A stretch of DNA of 64,000 bases from Pseudoalteromonas spongiae UST010723-006 (GCF_000238255.3 NZ_CP011039.1:669001-733000); one strand, 5' to 3'. Numbered from the stretch's first letter, positions 11,626 through 22,157 are shown. The notes: generated from the sequence alone by a model not told the origin. A program made the numbers and translations.

Positions 11626-12057
11626 ATGGCTTTAGAGCGTACTTTTTCTATCGTAAAACCTGATGCAGTTGCTAAAAACCACATCGGTGCTATCTACAAC
11701 CGTTTCGAAACTGCTGGTCTTAAAATCGTTGCAGCTAAAATGGTTCACCTTTCAAAAGAAAAAGCTGAAGGTTTCTACGCTGAGCACAGCGAGCGTCCTT
11801 TCTTCGGTGCTTTAGTTGAGTTCATGACATCTGGTCCAGTAATGGTTACTGTTCTTGAAGGTGAGAACGCAGTACTTAAAAACCGTGAAATCATGGGTGC
11901 TACTAACCCTGCTGAAGCACTAGCTGGTACTTTACGTGCTGACTACGCAGACAGCATTGACGAGAACGCAGTACACGGTTCAGACGCTGTAGAATCAGCT
12001 GCTCGCGAAATCGCATACTTCTTCTCTGACGAAGAAATCTGTCCACGTACTCGTTAA
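11626..12057 (+). CDS. ndk: Nucleoside diphosphate kinase
   Basis: This 143-residue kinase transfers the gamma phosphate of ATP to NDPs through a phospho-histidine. The active-site motif [12 protein letters not shown] places the catalytic His at residue 117, the same number as in E. coli (143 aa). The N-terminal [12 protein letters not shown] and the middle GATNPAEA are family signatures. A GGAG ribosome-binding site precedes the ATG. Codon usage looks strongly biased, as expected for a highly expressed gene. It stands upstream of rlmN as in many gammaproteobacteria, but a terminator separates them. Confidence 0.98.
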   Translation: MALERTFSIVKPDAVAKNHIGAIYNRFETAGLKIVAAKMVHLSKEKAEGFYAEHSERPFFGALVEFMTSGPVMVTVLEGENAVLKNREIMGATNPAEALAGTLRADYADSIDENAVHGSDAVESAAREIAYFFSDEEICPRTR

Positions 12058-12104
12058 TTTTAACGACGTAGACAAACATGCATTAGCTTAGGTTAATGCA
12101 GTAG

Positions 12105-12126
12105 AAAAGGGCTCTTTAGCCCTTTT
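12105..12126 (+). terminator. ndk terminator
   Basis: AAAAGGGCT and AGCCCTTTT form a perfect stem with a CTTT loop, ending in a T-rich tract. A second hairpin (TGCATTA / TAATGCA, 12079-12100) lies just before it. Confidence 0.88.
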
Positions 12127-12139
12127 CTTGTCATTTTGA

Positions 12140-12241
12140 ACTAAAACAGCCTGTTTTAGTCACAGTGTCAACTTTGCTTTAAATTTACGGTACTTGGCTT
12201 AATGCGCCGGCTGCACAAATGTAAAAGTAAAGCAAAGTTGA
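12140..12241. repeat. Intergenic dyads between ndk and rlmN
   Basis: Two inverted repeats fill the gap. The first is a compact dyad with 10-bp arms around a single base (ACTAAAACAG-C-CTGTTTTAGT, 12140-12160). The second has perfect 14-bp arms TCAACTTTGCTTTA (12168-12181) and TAAAGCAAAGTTGA (12228-12241) enclosing 46 bases. The CAACTTTG/CAAAGTTG arm ends recur in the larger inverted repeat at 62517-62618, which suggests a dispersed element. Confidence 0.6.
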
Positions 12242-12286
12242 TATATCAGCTAATATAAAGTTGTATTACGTACTAGGGTCTGAGTT

Positions 12287-13420
12287 ATGAGTGCTGCGGA
12301 AAAGAAAATTAATTTATTAGATTTAACCCGTGAAGGAATGCGAGAGTTATTTGTTTCATGGGGTGAAAAGCCGTTCCGTGGCGATCAGGTAATGAAATGG
12401 ATGTACCATTTCGGCATTGATAACTTTGATGAAATGTCGAATATCAACAAAAAGCTAAAAGCTAAACTACACGCAGAATGTGAAATTAAAGCGCCTGAAA
12501 TTTCAGTTAAGCAAGTGGCTTCAGATGGCACAATTAAGTACGCATTAGTGCTTGAAGGTGGTCAAGAAGTTGAAACAGTGTGGATCCCTGAAAAAGATCG
12601 TGCAACATTATGTGTTTCATCACAAGTTGGTTGTGCACTTGAGTGTACTTTCTGTTCAACAGCGCAACAGGGCTTTAACCGTAACTTAAAAGTGTCTGAA
12701 ATCATTGGCCAAGTTTGGCGTGTTGCAAAAGATATTGGTTTACATGGCGATTCAACGAAGCGACCAGTTACCAACGTGGTAATGATGGGCATGGGTGAGC
12801 CACTACTTAATCTCAACAATGTTGTTCCAGCAATGGAACTGATGATGGATGATTGGGCATTTGGTTTATCTAAACGTCGCGTTACTTTAAGTACCTCAGG
12901 CGTTGTTCCTGCACTGGATATCTTAAAAGAAAAAATCGACGTTGCATTAGCTATTTCACTTCACGCGCCGAATAATGAATTGCGTGACGTACTTGTACCA
13001 ATCAACAAGAAGTACCCAATTGAAGAGTTCTTAGCTGCGTGTCGTCGCTATATTGACGGCTCTAAAGCAAACAAAGACATCACTATTGAGTACGTTATGC
13101 TGCAAGGTGTGAATGACAGCACAGATCATGCACACGAGCTAGTTAAAGTGTTAAAAGGCACGCCATCAAAAATTAACTTGATTCCATTTAACCCGTTCCC
13201 GGGCAACGAATACGGCCGTTCAAGTAACAGTCGTATTGACCGTTTCTCTAAAGTGTTACAAGCAGCTGGTTTAACTTGTATTGTACGCCGTACACGTGGT
13301 GATGATATCGATGCCGCATGTGGTCAGTTAGTGGGTGATGTTGTGGATCGTACTAAGCGTGTAATGAAGAAAAAGCAACTCGACGATAATAAAATTAGTG
13401 TCAATACGGTAAACCCGTAA
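12287..13420 (+). CDS. rlmN: Dual-specificity 23S rRNA/tRNA adenine-C2 methyltransferase RlmN
   Basis: This 377-residue radical-SAM enzyme makes m2A2503 in 23S rRNA and m2A37 in some tRNAs. The CX3CX2C cluster motif is at Cys116, Cys120 and Cys123 ([12 protein letters not shown]). The C-terminal Cys in DAACGQL (near residue 346) is the methylated catalytic cysteine. GMGEPLLN and the ISLHAPN segment are family motifs. It opens the conserved rlmN-pilW-rodZ-ispG-hisS cluster. Confidence 0.97.
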   Translation: MSAAEKKINLLDLTREGMRELFVSWGEKPFRGDQVMKWMYHFGIDNFDEMSNINKKLKAKLHAECEIKAPEISVKQVASDGTIKYALVLEGGQEVETVWIPEKDRATLCVSSQVGCALECTFCSTAQQGFNRNLKVSEIIGQVWRVAKDIGLHGDSTKRPVTNVVMMGMGEPLLNLNNVVPAMELMMDDWAFGLSKRRVTLSTSGVVPALDILKEKIDVALAISLHAPNNELRDVLVPINKKYPIEEFLAACRRYIDGSKANKDITIEYVMLQGVNDSTDHAHELVKVLKGTPSKINLIPFNPFPGNEYGRSSNSRIDRFSKVLQAAGLTCIVRRTRGDDIDAACGQLVGDVVDRTKRVMKKKQLDDNKISVNTVNP

Positions 13421-13485
13421 AGGATCTAGAAAAAATAAGATGATCCCGAGGCTAATTCGGGTAGAATTGAGATAATTGTCAGAAA

Positions 13486-14874
13486 ATGAGTATAACTATG
13501 CGTCGTTCAATATTAGTAGGTGTTGCGCTATTAGCAACAACAGGATGTGTAACCGAAAGTGTTTATGTTGGTAGTGATAAACCAGTTGTCGAAAATCGAA
13601 TTGATAACGATGAAGCGGCAAGAACACGCATTTCATTAGCATTAAAATACTTAGCTTCTGGCGATAGCACACAAGCAAAATATAACTTAGAGCGTGCCGC
13701 TAAATTTGCGCCTAAATTACCTGAGGTTCATTACACCACTGCGTATTATTATCAGCAAGTGGGTGAAAATGAACTTGCTAAAGAATCTTATTTACGCGCG
13801 ATTGATATTGCCCCAGACGATCCAAATACACTAAATAACTATGGTGTATTTTTATGTGGTTTAGGTGAGTACGATGAAGCGTCAGAATACATTTTGCGTG
13901 CAATCGAAATTCCAAGCTATCTGCGCGTTTCGCAAAGTTATGAAAACCTAGCGTTATGTGCGATTGAAAATAACGAGTTTGATGAGGCGGAAGAATATCT
14001 TGAAGCTTCAGTAAAACACAGCCCATCACGCGGCTCTTCACTGGTTAACTTGTCTGCGATTTATTATGCCAAAAGCGATTTACATCGCGCGCAAACATTT
14101 ATGAATCGTTATGAAAAATCAGGTCGTATCTCTTCGCGCTCGTTAATGTTGTCATACTTAATTGAAAACCGTATGGGGCATATCGAAAAAGCCAACACAT
14201 TGGCATTAACGCTACAGCAAACCTACAGTAACTCTATTGAAGCGCAACAGATCAAACTTAAGAAAACATCTGACAGTGAATTTGAGCGTCTACGCGAAAA
14301 ATACCGCAAAAATGAGTTAAGCAAGCTTAAAAAAGAGCTTAACCCAGATGGTAAATCGGTGGTTGCTAAGCCACAAGTAAAAGTGGTTAAACGTAAAGCG
14401 CAACCAGAAGTAACTCCAAGCAAAGCCGAGATTGAACCACAAGTAAAAGTGGAAGTTGCTAAGCCAACTACACAAGTTGCAAAAAATGAAGTGGTTGTTG
14501 CGCAAACTAAAGCACAGCAACAATCAGCAGATCCACAGCGTCTTCCGCTTAAGCTGGTTGAAACGCCGTATCACGTGATGAAAGGTGGTGAAAACCTGTT
14601 CTCGGTATCGGTTAAATACAATGTTAAATTAGCTAAGTTACTTGAATGGAATGGCTTAACAGAAAACGATCCGGTTTTTGCTGGCACAAAAATTTATCTC
14701 AATAATCCGAATATTTACCACTTGGTTAAAGATGGCGACACTTTATTTAGTATTTCTGTGAAGTACAACTTACGCATGAAGTCGCTTGCTGAGTGGAACG
14801 AGATTCAAGAATCGGCAACATTAAGCCCAGGTAAAAAAATCTTGTTAGTAAATCCTAAAACTTACGCACTATGA
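13486..14874 (+). CDS. pilW: PilW/PilF-like TPR lipoprotein with two C-terminal LysM domains
   Basis: The N-terminus is a lipoprotein signal with lipobox LATTGC (Cys about residue 21). TPR units follow from about 45 to 250 (PKLPEVHYTTAYYYQQVGEN, PDDPNTLNNYGVFLCGLGEY), as in PilF/PilW, the pilotin that assembles the PilQ secretin of type IV pili. A Lys/Val/Gln-rich linker (about 275-355) leads to two LysM repeats (YHVMKGGENLFSVSVKYNV and YHLVKDGDTLFSISVKYNL). Standard PilF is about 250 residues, so the 462-residue form is a fusion likely to bind peptidoglycan. The stop overlaps the rodZ start (ATGA). An in-frame ATG at 13498 is an alternative start. Confidence 0.88.
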   Translation: MSITMRRSILVGVALLATTGCVTESVYVGSDKPVVENRIDNDEAARTRISLALKYLASGDSTQAKYNLERAAKFAPKLPEVHYTTAYYYQQVGENELAKESYLRAIDIAPDDPNTLNNYGVFLCGLGEYDEASEYILRAIEIPSYLRVSQSYENLALCAIENNEFDEAEEYLEASVKHSPSRGSSLVNLSAIYYAKSDLHRAQTFMNRYEKSGRISSRSLMLSYLIENRMGHIEKANTLALTLQQTYSNSIEAQQIKLKKTSDSEFERLREKYRKNELSKLKKELNPDGKSVVAKPQVKVVKRKAQPEVTPSKAEIEPQVKVEVAKPTTQVAKNEVVVAQTKAQQQSADPQRLPLKLVETPYHVMKGGENLFSVSVKYNVKLAKLLEWNGLTENDPVFAGTKIYLNNPNIYHLVKDGDTLFSISVKYNLRMKSLAEWNEIQESATLSPGKKILLVNPKTYAL

Positions 14875-15758
14875 CCGAAGAAGTATTAGCTCAAGAACCA
14901 ACAACAGGTTTAGGTGAGCAGTTAGCAACTGCTCGCGAGCAACACGCTGTTTCAATTGATGAAATGGCACACAAGTTAAAGTTAACAGCAAAACAAATTT
15001 CAGCCATTGAATGTGACGATTACAGCCAGTTAGGGCCCGTCACTTTTGTAAAAGGCCATATTCGCAGTTACTGTCGCGAATTTAACCTAAACGAAGCGCA
15101 ACTAATGTCGCAGTTTAGGCACCAAAGGGAAGAAACCGAAAAGCGAATGCAGAGCTTTTCAAGACGCACGGAACGCGAAGCAAAAGATAACCGATTAATG
15201 CTTTTTAGTTACGCAATTATTGCGCTAATACTCGGTTCATCGTTGTTTATCTGGTGGCAAAACCGCGAACCAGCGCCAACGGAAGCTGAGACAAGCAAAA
15301 CGGTGGTTGAAACGCCGAGTCAAGAAAACAGTAATGTACCGGTCGTAACTGAGCGTAAAGCCGCAAACCAAATAAACCTTGCTGAAATATCGCAATTAAG
15401 CGATGACGAACCTCAGCAAACGAGCAGTCAAGAACCTGAAACCACGTTAGCTGAGCAGCCAGAAGTAACTAAACCGGCGGTGGCTGAAAAGAAAAGAAAT
15501 ACTAAGAAAAACGTCAGTACTATTGTGATGACGTTTAAAGATGATAGCTGGGTCGAGATTTTTGATGCCGATGGCGAGCGTGTCGCATTTGGTGTTAAGA
15601 AAAAAGGCTATGTCATGACATTAGATGGTAAAGCGCCATTTAATGTGGTGCTGGGCAAGCACTATATTGTTGATGTTGAGTTTAATGGTGAGTTAGTTGA
15701 TATGTCACATTTCCCAACTAATCGACTCGCCAAATTTAGCCTGCCGTTGAGTGAGTAA
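14871..15758 (+). CDS. rodZ: Cytoskeleton protein RodZ
   Basis: This 295-residue protein has a Cro/CI-type helix-turn-helix at about residues 13-80 ([40 protein letters not shown]). One membrane helix lies at about 109-130 ([20 protein letters not shown]), then a low-complexity periplasmic linker and a C-terminal DUF4115 domain ([18 protein letters not shown]). RodZ links MreB filaments to the cell-wall elongation machinery. It is translationally coupled to pilW by a 4-base overlap and followed after 5 bases by ispG, the order found across gammaproteobacteria. Confidence 0.94.
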   Translation: MTEEVLAQEPTTGLGEQLATAREQHAVSIDEMAHKLKLTAKQISAIECDDYSQLGPVTFVKGHIRSYCREFNLNEAQLMSQFRHQREETEKRMQSFSRRTEREAKDNRLMLFSYAIIALILGSSLFIWWQNREPAPTEAETSKTVVETPSQENSNVPVVTERKAANQINLAEISQLSDDEPQQTSSQEPETTLAEQPEVTKPAVAEKKRNTKKNVSTIVMTFKDDSWVEIFDADGERVAFGVKKKGYVMTLDGKAPFNVVLGKHYIVDVEFNGELVDMSHFPTNRLAKFSLPLSE

Positions 15759-15763
15759 AAAGT

Positions 15764-16882
15764 ATGTTTTCAGAATCTCCGATAAAACGCCGCAAATCAA
15801 AACGCATTTATGTAGGTAACGTGCCAATTGGCGATGGCGCACCGATTGCCGTGCAGTCAATGACCAATACCGAAACTACCGATGTCGCGGCTACGGTTGC
15901 GCAAATCAATGCAATTCAAGCAGCAGGTGCGGATATTGTACGTGTTTCTGTGCCAACAATGGACGCGGCTGAAGCATTTAAAGAAATTAAACAGCAAGTT
16001 GATATTCCGCTGGTAGCGGATATTCACTTCGATTACCGTATCGCGCTAAAAGTTGCTGAATATGGTGCTGATTGTTTGCGTATTAACCCAGGTAATATCG
16101 GCAGTGAAGAGCGTATTCAAGCGGTTGTTGATGCTGCACGCGAAAAGAACATTCCTATTCGCATTGGCGTGAATGGTGGGTCGCTAGAGCGCGATATCCA
16201 AGAAAAATACGGTGAGCCAACACCTGAAGCATTGCTTGAATCAGCGATGCGTCATGTCAATATTTTAAAGCGTCTTAATTTCGATAACTTTAAAGTATCG
16301 GTAAAAGCGTCAGATGTATTTTTGGCGGTGGGTGCGTATCGATTGCTTGCGAAAGAAATTGAACAGCCGTTGCATTTGGGGATTACCGAGGCCGGTGGTT
16401 TTAGAGCGGGCTCAGTTAAATCTGCGGTTGGACTAGGCATGTTACTAGCCGAGGGTATTGGTGATACGTTACGTGTCTCACTTGCAGCCGACCCAGTGCA
16501 AGAAATCAAAGTAGGTTTTGATATCTTAAAATCTTTGCGTATTCGCTCTCGCGGTATTAATTTTATTGCCTGCCCAAGCTGTTCACGTCAAGAATTTGAT
16601 GTGGTAAGCACGATGAATCAGCTCGAAGAGCGTTTAGAAGACGTTATCGAACCCGTGACTGTTTCGGTTATTGGCTGTGTGGTAAATGGTCCGGGCGAAG
16701 CACTGGTGAGCGATTTAGGTTTAGCGGGAGCCAATAAGCGTTCTGGATTGTATATCAATGGTGAGCGTCAAAAAACGCGTATTGATAATACGCAAATTGT
16801 TGACCAACTAGAAACGCAAATTCGCGATTACATCGCAAAAAAAGACACTGAACAACAAATAGACGTTAAGTTAGTTGAGTAA
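15764..16882 (+). CDS. ispG: 4-hydroxy-3-methylbut-2-en-1-yl diphosphate synthase (flavodoxin)
   Basis: This 372-residue iron-sulfur enzyme catalyses the penultimate MEP-pathway step, converting MEcPP to HMBPP. The N-terminal TIM-barrel motifs ([35 protein letters not shown]) are intact. The C-terminal cluster cysteines lie in [10 protein letters not shown] and [10 protein letters not shown]. The length equals E. coli IspG. It follows rodZ closely in the same operon. Confidence 0.98.
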   Translation: MFSESPIKRRKSKRIYVGNVPIGDGAPIAVQSMTNTETTDVAATVAQINAIQAAGADIVRVSVPTMDAAEAFKEIKQQVDIPLVADIHFDYRIALKVAEYGADCLRINPGNIGSEERIQAVVDAAREKNIPIRIGVNGGSLERDIQEKYGEPTPEALLESAMRHVNILKRLNFDNFKVSVKASDVFLAVGAYRLLAKEIEQPLHLGITEAGGFRAGSVKSAVGLGMLLAEGIGDTLRVSLAADPVQEIKVGFDILKSLRIRSRGINFIACPSCSRQEFDVVSTMNQLEERLEDVIEPVTVSVIGCVVNGPGEALVSDLGLAGANKRSGLYINGERQKTRIDNTQIVDQLETQIRDYIAKKDTEQQIDVKLVE

Positions 16883-16901
16883 GTAGTCTCGTTGAGTATA
16901 A

Positions 16902-16939
16902 TTGACAATCTTCTTTTTTCTGGGGCGATATTCGCCCCA
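16902..16939 (+). promoter_or_regulatory. Possible hisS promoter and hairpin
   Basis: A consensus -35 TTGACA (16902-16907) is followed about 18 bases on by the weak -10 candidate CGATAT. This overlaps a hairpin TGGGGCGA-TAT-TCGCCCCA (16921-16939). There is no T run after the stem, so it is not a typical terminator. Confidence 0.4.
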
Positions 16940-16970
16940 TGCATTTAATTAGCAATAGGGTAAAAGCAGC

Positions 16971-18245
16971 GTGGCAAAACAAATCCAAGCAGTTCGCGGC
17001 ATGAATGATTGTGTACCGGGTGATACTCAGGTATGGCAAAAAGTTGAAAGCATTTTACGCGAAACAGTTGCATCGTATGGTTATCAGGAAATTCGTTTTC
17101 CAATTGTTGAATCAACTGATTTGTTTAAACGCTCAATTGGCGAAGTTACCGATATCGTTGAAAAGGAAATGTACACCTTTGAAGATCGTAATGGTGACAG
17201 CCTAACATTACGCCCTGAAGGTACTGCGGTATGTGTGCGAGCAGGTAACCAAAATGGGTTACTGTATAATCAAGAGCAGCGCCTTTGGTATATGGGCCCA
17301 ATGTTCCGCCACGAAAGACCTCAAAAAGGTCGCTACCGTCAGTTTCACCAGTTTGGCTTAGAAGTTTTTGGCTTTGAAACTGCGGACATCGATGCTGAAG
17401 TAATTATTTTGACGGCACGTTTATGGAAAGCATTTGGTATTAGTGACTACGTTCGATTAGAGCTTAACTCACTTGGCTCAAATGAAGCACGCGCGCAATA
17501 TCGTGATGCACTTGTGGCTTACCTTGAGCAAAATATTGATGCATTAGACGAAGATTCAAAACGTCGTATGCACTCAAATCCATTACGTGTACTCGACAGT
17601 AAAAACCCAGACGTGCAAGCAGTTTTAGTTGATGCACCAAAGCTATCTGAACACTTAGACCCAGAGTCACAACAGCATTTTGCAAATTTATGTGAACGTT
17701 TAGATGCTGCAGGCATCGAATATCAGGTTAATGAAAAACTGGTACGTGGTTTAGATTACTACAACCGCACTGTATTTGAATGGGTTACTGAAAGTTTAGG
17801 TGCACAGGGTACAGTGTGCGCTGGCGGTCGTTACGATGGCTTAGTTGAACAACTAGGCGGTAAAGCGACACCTGCAGTGGGTTTTGCAATGGGCATGGAA
17901 CGTTTAGTGCTGATGTTGCAAGAGCTTAACTGTGTAGGCGAAATTCGTCGCACCAGTGATGTTTACATTGCGGCAATGGGGGATGCAGCAAGCATTCAAG
18001 CACCTGTTATTGCCGAGAAGTTACGAGAAAAAGTACCAGGAATACGCATTACAGTGCATGCCGGTGGCGGTAACTTTAAGAAACAATTAAAACGCGCAGA
18101 TAAAAGCGATGCTGTATACGCACTGATTATCGGTGACAGTGAACTTGAAAATAACCAAGTGACTGTAAAACACTTACGCGAGCATCAAGAACAACAAACA
18201 CTAAATTTAGATCAAGCAGCCGAGTTGCTAACAGGCTTGGTATAA
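16971..18245 (+). CDS. hisS: Histidyl-tRNA synthetase
   Basis: This 424-residue class II synthetase has the same length as the E. coli enzyme. Motif 2 ([19 protein letters not shown]), the histidine-A motifs ([23 protein letters not shown]) and motif 3 ([13 protein letters not shown]) are present, followed by the anticodon-binding domain. It charges tRNA-His. The start is GTG at 16971 with an AGGG ribosome-binding site upstream. YfgM and BamB genes follow in the conserved order. Confidence 0.97.
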   Translation: MAKQIQAVRGMNDCVPGDTQVWQKVESILRETVASYGYQEIRFPIVESTDLFKRSIGEVTDIVEKEMYTFEDRNGDSLTLRPEGTAVCVRAGNQNGLLYNQEQRLWYMGPMFRHERPQKGRYRQFHQFGLEVFGFETADIDAEVIILTARLWKAFGISDYVRLELNSLGSNEARAQYRDALVAYLEQNIDALDEDSKRRMHSNPLRVLDSKNPDVQAVLVDAPKLSEHLDPESQQHFANLCERLDAAGIEYQVNEKLVRGLDYYNRTVFEWVTESLGAQGTVCAGGRYDGLVEQLGGKATPAVGFAMGMERLVLMLQELNCVGEIRRTSDVYIAAMGDAASIQAPVIAEKLREKVPGIRITVHAGGGNFKKQLKRADKSDAVYALIIGDSELENNQVTVKHLREHQEQQTLNLDQAAELLTGLV

Positions 18246-18254
18246 GAGGTTAGA

Positions 18255-18887
18255 ATGGAAGTTTATTCAACAGAAGAACAACAAGCAGAAGCAATAAAAC
18301 GATTTTTCCGTGAAAATGGCACATCTCTGATTGCCGGTGTAGTGCTAGGTTTAGGTGGTTTATATGGCTGGAAAGCATATAACCAATCGCAAATTGATAG
18401 CGCTGAAGCAGCGTCGGATGCCTACACGCAATTAATCTCGACGGCAGGTCAAGAGAACTCTGACGTACTTGCAAAGTCAGACGCATTTTTAACTGAGTAT
18501 AAAGATTCTAGCTATGCTGTATTAGCAGCGTTTGTAAGCGCACGTGAAGCAGTTGATGCAAAAGACTACAGTGCAGCAAAAGAAAAGCTAGAGTGGATTG
18601 TAACAAATGCACCAAAAGCTGAGTTGAAAGCTATTGCTACAACACGTATTGCACGTATTGAACTTGCTGAAGGAAACTTTGACGCGGCACTTGCAAAACT
18701 AAACACAACGTTGCCAGAAGCGTTCAAAGCACAAGTAGAAGAGCTTAAAGGTGACATCTACCTTGCTAAAGACGATAAAGACAATGCACGTTTAGCATAC
18801 CAAGCAGCACTTGATGCGGCAGGTGAAACGCAAAATCAGCTTCTTCAAGTTAAATTGGATAATCTAGCTGTTGCTCAGACGCTGTAG
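18255..18887 (+). CDS. yfgM: YfgM family inner-membrane TPR protein
   Basis: This 210-residue protein has the YfgM N-terminus (MEVYSTEEQQAEAIKRFF), one membrane helix at about residues 24-42, and a periplasmic TPR-like helical domain. In E. coli YfgM is an ancillary SecYEG/PpiD partner that helps periplasmic chaperoning. It starts 9 bases after hisS with AGAGG as ribosome-binding site and is followed by bamB after 7 bases. Confidence 0.93.
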   Translation: MEVYSTEEQQAEAIKRFFRENGTSLIAGVVLGLGGLYGWKAYNQSQIDSAEAASDAYTQLISTAGQENSDVLAKSDAFLTEYKDSSYAVLAAFVSAREAVDAKDYSAAKEKLEWIVTNAPKAELKAIATTRIARIELAEGNFDAALAKLNTTLPEAFKAQVEELKGDIYLAKDDKDNARLAYQAALDAAGETQNQLLQVKLDNLAVAQTL

Positions 18888-18894
18888 GTGATTT

Positions 18895-20082
18895 ATGAAA
18901 AAAATTACCTTAGCAACCTTGTTGCTGTTAACACTTGGCTTAACTGGCTGTTCATCAAGTGATGATGAAGAAGACGAGTTAACACTGCCTGAAATCGTTA
19001 ATCAGTTTGAAGCTGATAGCGTATGGCAAACTAGTGTCGGTTCTGGTGTTGAACATTATTTTTCGCGTCTTTCGCCAGTGGTTTACAAAGACACAGTATT
19101 TGTTGCGTCACGTCGTGGTGAAATCAAAGCAATTGATATTAACAGTGGCAAAGAACTTTGGCGCAGTGATGTACGTAAAAACCCTGCATTTTGGCCATGG
19201 GAAGATGACGATAGCGCTAAGCTATCGGGTGGCTTAAGCGAAGCGTACGGCAAGATTTTTGTGGGCACAGAACGCGGTGAAGTGATTGCACTTGATCGTG
19301 AAACCGGTGAACTTGCTTGGCGCAAACAAGTGCCAGGCGAAGCACTTTCAGCACCTGCTGCAGGCGATGGCTTAATTTATGTGAATTTAGGTTCAGGTAA
19401 GTTAGTTGCACTACATCCAGATGAAGGTGAACAGCGTTGGGTGTATGAGCATGAAGTGCCAGCACTTACGTTACGTGGCATTAGCTCTCCGCAATCAGCA
19501 AACGGCGGCGTTATCTTTGGTGAAGAGAACGGTAAGCTGTCAGTAGTTATCGCAGAAAACGGCTTTTTAGCGTGGCAAGCTGACGTTGCAATTCCACAAG
19601 GTGCATCAGAGTTTGAACGTTTGGCGGATGTAGATACGCAACCAGTTGTACAGGGTTCAACGGTTTATTCACTGGCGTATAACGGCAACTTAGTAGCTGT
19701 TGATATTCGCTCAGGTAATGTGCTTTGGAAGCGTGAATACAGTGGCTACCGCGATTTTACCGTTGATGGTCGCAATATCTATTTGGTAGATAGCCAAGGT
19801 TCTATCTATGCTTTAGATGCAAGCTCAGGTATTGAACGTTGGAGTCAACCAGCTTTAAATGGTTGGTTTTTGACTGGTCCAACAGTATTTGGCAACTATC
19901 TAGTAACGGGTGACCAAGAAGGTAACCTACACTGGTTAGATAAAGAAACCGGCGATCTTGTATCGCGCAGTGAATTCGATAGTTCAGGTTTCTACGTCGA
20001 GCCAATTACAGCGGGTGATAAACTAATTGTTATCACACGTGATGGTGAACTGAGTTTAGTTAACTTACCACTAGCGAATTAA
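18895..20082 (+). CDS. bamB: Outer-membrane assembly lipoprotein BamB
   Basis: This 395-residue lipoprotein starts with a signal ending in LTGC (Cys about residue 19), followed by an acidic SSSDDEEDE stretch. The rest is an eight-bladed PQQ-like beta propeller with recurring A-x-D-x-x-x-G-x-x-x-W blade motifs (AIDINSGKELWR, ALDRETGELAWR, AVDIRSGNVLWK). BamB supports BamA in beta-barrel insertion. The position between yfgM and der is conserved. Confidence 0.96.
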   Translation: MKKITLATLLLLTLGLTGCSSSDDEEDELTLPEIVNQFEADSVWQTSVGSGVEHYFSRLSPVVYKDTVFVASRRGEIKAIDINSGKELWRSDVRKNPAFWPWEDDDSAKLSGGLSEAYGKIFVGTERGEVIALDRETGELAWRKQVPGEALSAPAAGDGLIYVNLGSGKLVALHPDEGEQRWVYEHEVPALTLRGISSPQSANGGVIFGEENGKLSVVIAENGFLAWQADVAIPQGASEFERLADVDTQPVVQGSTVYSLAYNGNLVAVDIRSGNVLWKREYSGYRDFTVDGRNIYLVDSQGSIYALDASSGIERWSQPALNGWFLTGPTVFGNYLVTGDQEGNLHWLDKETGDLVSRSEFDSSGFYVEPITAGDKLIVITRDGELSLVNLPLAN

Positions 20083-20112
20083 TATTTATTGCCAAGTGTG
20101 ACTTGGTAAATT

Positions 20113-20150
20113 AAAGGCTTCGTTACGGCTTGCTCTGGACGAAGCCTTTT
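20113..20150 (+). terminator. bamB terminator before der
   Basis: AAAGGCTTCGT pairs with ACGAAGCCTTTT over a 15-base loop, ending in T residues. A small extra hairpin (CCAAGT-GTG-ACTTGG, 20092-20106) precedes it. Partial read-through into der is possible. Confidence 0.8.
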
Positions 20151-20173
20151 GTTGTTTATTTAAGAGGTTGAAT

Positions 20174-21652
20174 ATGCTTCCTGTGATTGCCCTTGTGGGC
20201 CGTCCTAATGTTGGGAAATCAACATTGTTTAATCGCTTGACGCGAACGCGTGATGCACTTGTGGCAGACTTTCCGGGTCTGACACGCGATCGTAAATATG
20301 GTCAGGCGAGTTATGAAGATTACGAGTTCATTTTAGTGGATACTGGCGGTATCGACGGGTCTGAGCAGGGCATTGAATCTGAAATGGCTGAGCAATCGCT
20401 GTTAGCGATTGAAGAAGCCGATATTGTAATGTTCTTAGTTGATGCTAGAGCGGGCTTAACCGCATCTGATATTGGCATTGCAGATCACTTACGTAAACAG
20501 CAAAAGAAAGTATTTGTTGTTGCCAACAAGATTGATGGTATTGATGCGGATTCAAACTGTGCTGAGTTTTACCAATTAGCACTTGGCGAAGTATATCAAA
20601 TCGCTGCAGCTCATGGCCGTGGTATTACATCATTACTTGATACGGCACTACAGCCGGTAATTGCTGAATATGCTGAGGCGTATCGTGAAGCAAACCCGGA
20701 AGAGTTTGAAGATGATCTAGTTGATTCACTTTACGATGATGAAAACGAAGGTGAAGAAGTTGATGGTGAGCACTCAGACAAACCGGTTAAGCTTGCGATC
20801 ATTGGTCGTCCAAATGTAGGTAAATCAACTCTTACAAACCGTATTTTAGGTGAAGAGCGCGTTATTGTATACGATATGCCAGGTACCACTCGTGACTCTG
20901 TGTATATTCCAATGACACGCAATGAGAAAGAGTACGTACTGATTGACACCGCAGGTGTGCGTAAACGTAAAAAAGTATCTGACGTTGTAGAAAAGTTCTC
21001 AGTAATTAAAACACTGAAAGCGATTGAAGATGCAAACGTTGTATTACTGGTAATTGATGCACGTGAAGGTATTAGTGATCAAGACTTAAGCTTATTAGGC
21101 TATACGCTTAACGCGGGTCGTTCATTAGTGATTGCGGTAAACAAGTGGGATGGCTTGGATACCGATGTAAAAGATCGCATTAAATCAGAGCTCGATCGTC
21201 GTTTAGGTTTTATTGATTTTGCGCGTATTCACTTTATCTCGGCGCTGCACGGTACTGGTGTTGGTCATTTATTTGAATCAGTAGATGAAGCCTATGAATC
21301 GGCAACAAAACGTATCAGTACTGCGATGTTACGCCGTATTATGGATATGGCACAAGCTGATCACCAGCCACCGTTAGTACGTGGTCGTCGTGTTAAGTTA
21401 AAATACGCGCACGCAGGGGGATACAACCCGCCAATTATTGTTATTCACGGTAACCAAGTTAAAGACTTACCTGATTCGTACAAGCGTTATATGATGAACT
21501 ATTATCGTAAAGCGCTTAAGGTTATGGGTACGCCAATCAAGATTGAATTTAGAGAAGGCGATAACCCGTATGCAGGTCGCACTAATAAGATGACCTTGTC
21601 GCAGCAGCGACAGCGCAAACGTATTTCTAAAATGTATAGCAAAAAGCCTTAA
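20174..21652 (+). CDS. der: GTPase Der (EngA)
   Basis: This 492-residue protein has two tandem GTPase domains, each with [10 protein letters not shown]-loops at about residues 8 and 211. Each also has DTGG/DTAG G3 motifs and NKxD G4 motifs (NKID, NKWD). The C-terminal KH-like domain ends in a basic tail ([15 protein letters not shown]). Der is essential for 50S ribosome maturation. The ATG at 20174 sits 6 bases after AAGAGG; an in-frame TTG six bases upstream overlaps that ribosome-binding site. Confidence 0.97.
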   Translation: MLPVIALVGRPNVGKSTLFNRLTRTRDALVADFPGLTRDRKYGQASYEDYEFILVDTGGIDGSEQGIESEMAEQSLLAIEEADIVMFLVDARAGLTASDIGIADHLRKQQKKVFVVANKIDGIDADSNCAEFYQLALGEVYQIAAAHGRGITSLLDTALQPVIAEYAEAYREANPEEFEDDLVDSLYDDENEGEEVDGEHSDKPVKLAIIGRPNVGKSTLTNRILGEERVIVYDMPGTTRDSVYIPMTRNEKEYVLIDTAGVRKRKKVSDVVEKFSVIKTLKAIEDANVVLLVIDAREGISDQDLSLLGYTLNAGRSLVIAVNKWDGLDTDVKDRIKSELDRRLGFIDFARIHFISALHGTGVGHLFESVDEAYESATKRISTAMLRRIMDMAQADHQPPLVRGRRVKLKYAHAGGYNPPIIVIHGNQVKDLPDSYKRYMMNYYRKALKVMGTPIKIEFREGDNPYAGRTNKMTLSQQRQRKRISKMYSKKP

Positions 21653-21666
21653 TTTTAGATTTGTTG

Positions 21667-21693
21667 AAAAAAGCACCGAATAGGTGCTTTTTT
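21667..21693 (+). terminator. der terminator
   Basis: AAAAAAGCACC and GGTGCTTTTTT form a perfect stem with a GAATA loop and a T tail, 15 bases after the der stop. Confidence 0.93.
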
Positions 21694-21779
21694 CGTATGT
21701 GATGATGGAAATAGCTGCAATTACCAGCAGTTATGTGCTAATAATTAGACAATAAGAATAATTAACCATCATGTCATAA

Positions 21780-22157
21780 ATGGATTACTTAAAAACAGTT
21801 ATCTACGTTGATAATGTTGAAGAAACGTTAGATTTCTACTTCCAAGCATTTGCCGTCAGCACGGCTCAGCTCGATGAAGACGGGCAATATGGCGAGCTGG
21901 ACTTCCAAGGTGCGTGTATTGCCTTCGCGGCGCATCCCTTAGCGCAATCTCACTTTAAGCAGAGTTATATTCGCGCGCAGCCAAAACAACCTGCACTTGG
22001 TTTTGAGTTAGTCTTAAAGGTTGATGACATTAATTTAGCATTTGCAAAAGCGGTAGATGCAGGCGCAGAACCACTTTCTGCACCGCATGAAATGGAAGGT
22101 AAAAATTTGGCGTATGTACGTTCTATTGAAGGTACACTTATTGCGCTAAGCGAATAA
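21780..22157 (+). CDS. VOC (glyoxalase/bleomycin-resistance) family protein
   Basis: This 125-residue protein has the two beta-alpha-beta-beta-beta modules of the vicinal-oxygen-chelate fold. It begins MDYLKTVIYVDNVEETLDFY and has the second-module pattern LVLKVDDINLAFAKAVDAGA. Such proteins may be lyases, dioxygenases or antibiotic-binding proteins; the substrate cannot be told. It has no clear ribosome-binding site. Its end overlaps the end of the convergent hydrolase gene by 12 bases. Confidence 0.8.
   Translation: MDYLKTVIYVDNVEETLDFYFQAFAVSTAQLDEDGQYGELDFQGACIAFAAHPLAQSHFKQSYIRAQPKQPALGFELVLKVDDINLAFAKAVDAGAEPLSAPHEMEGKNLAYVRSIEGTLIALSE

Noticed and set aside
20168..20173. Upstream TTG start for der
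   Set aside because: It lies directly on the AAGAGG ribosome-binding site of the ATG at 20174 and adds only two residues.
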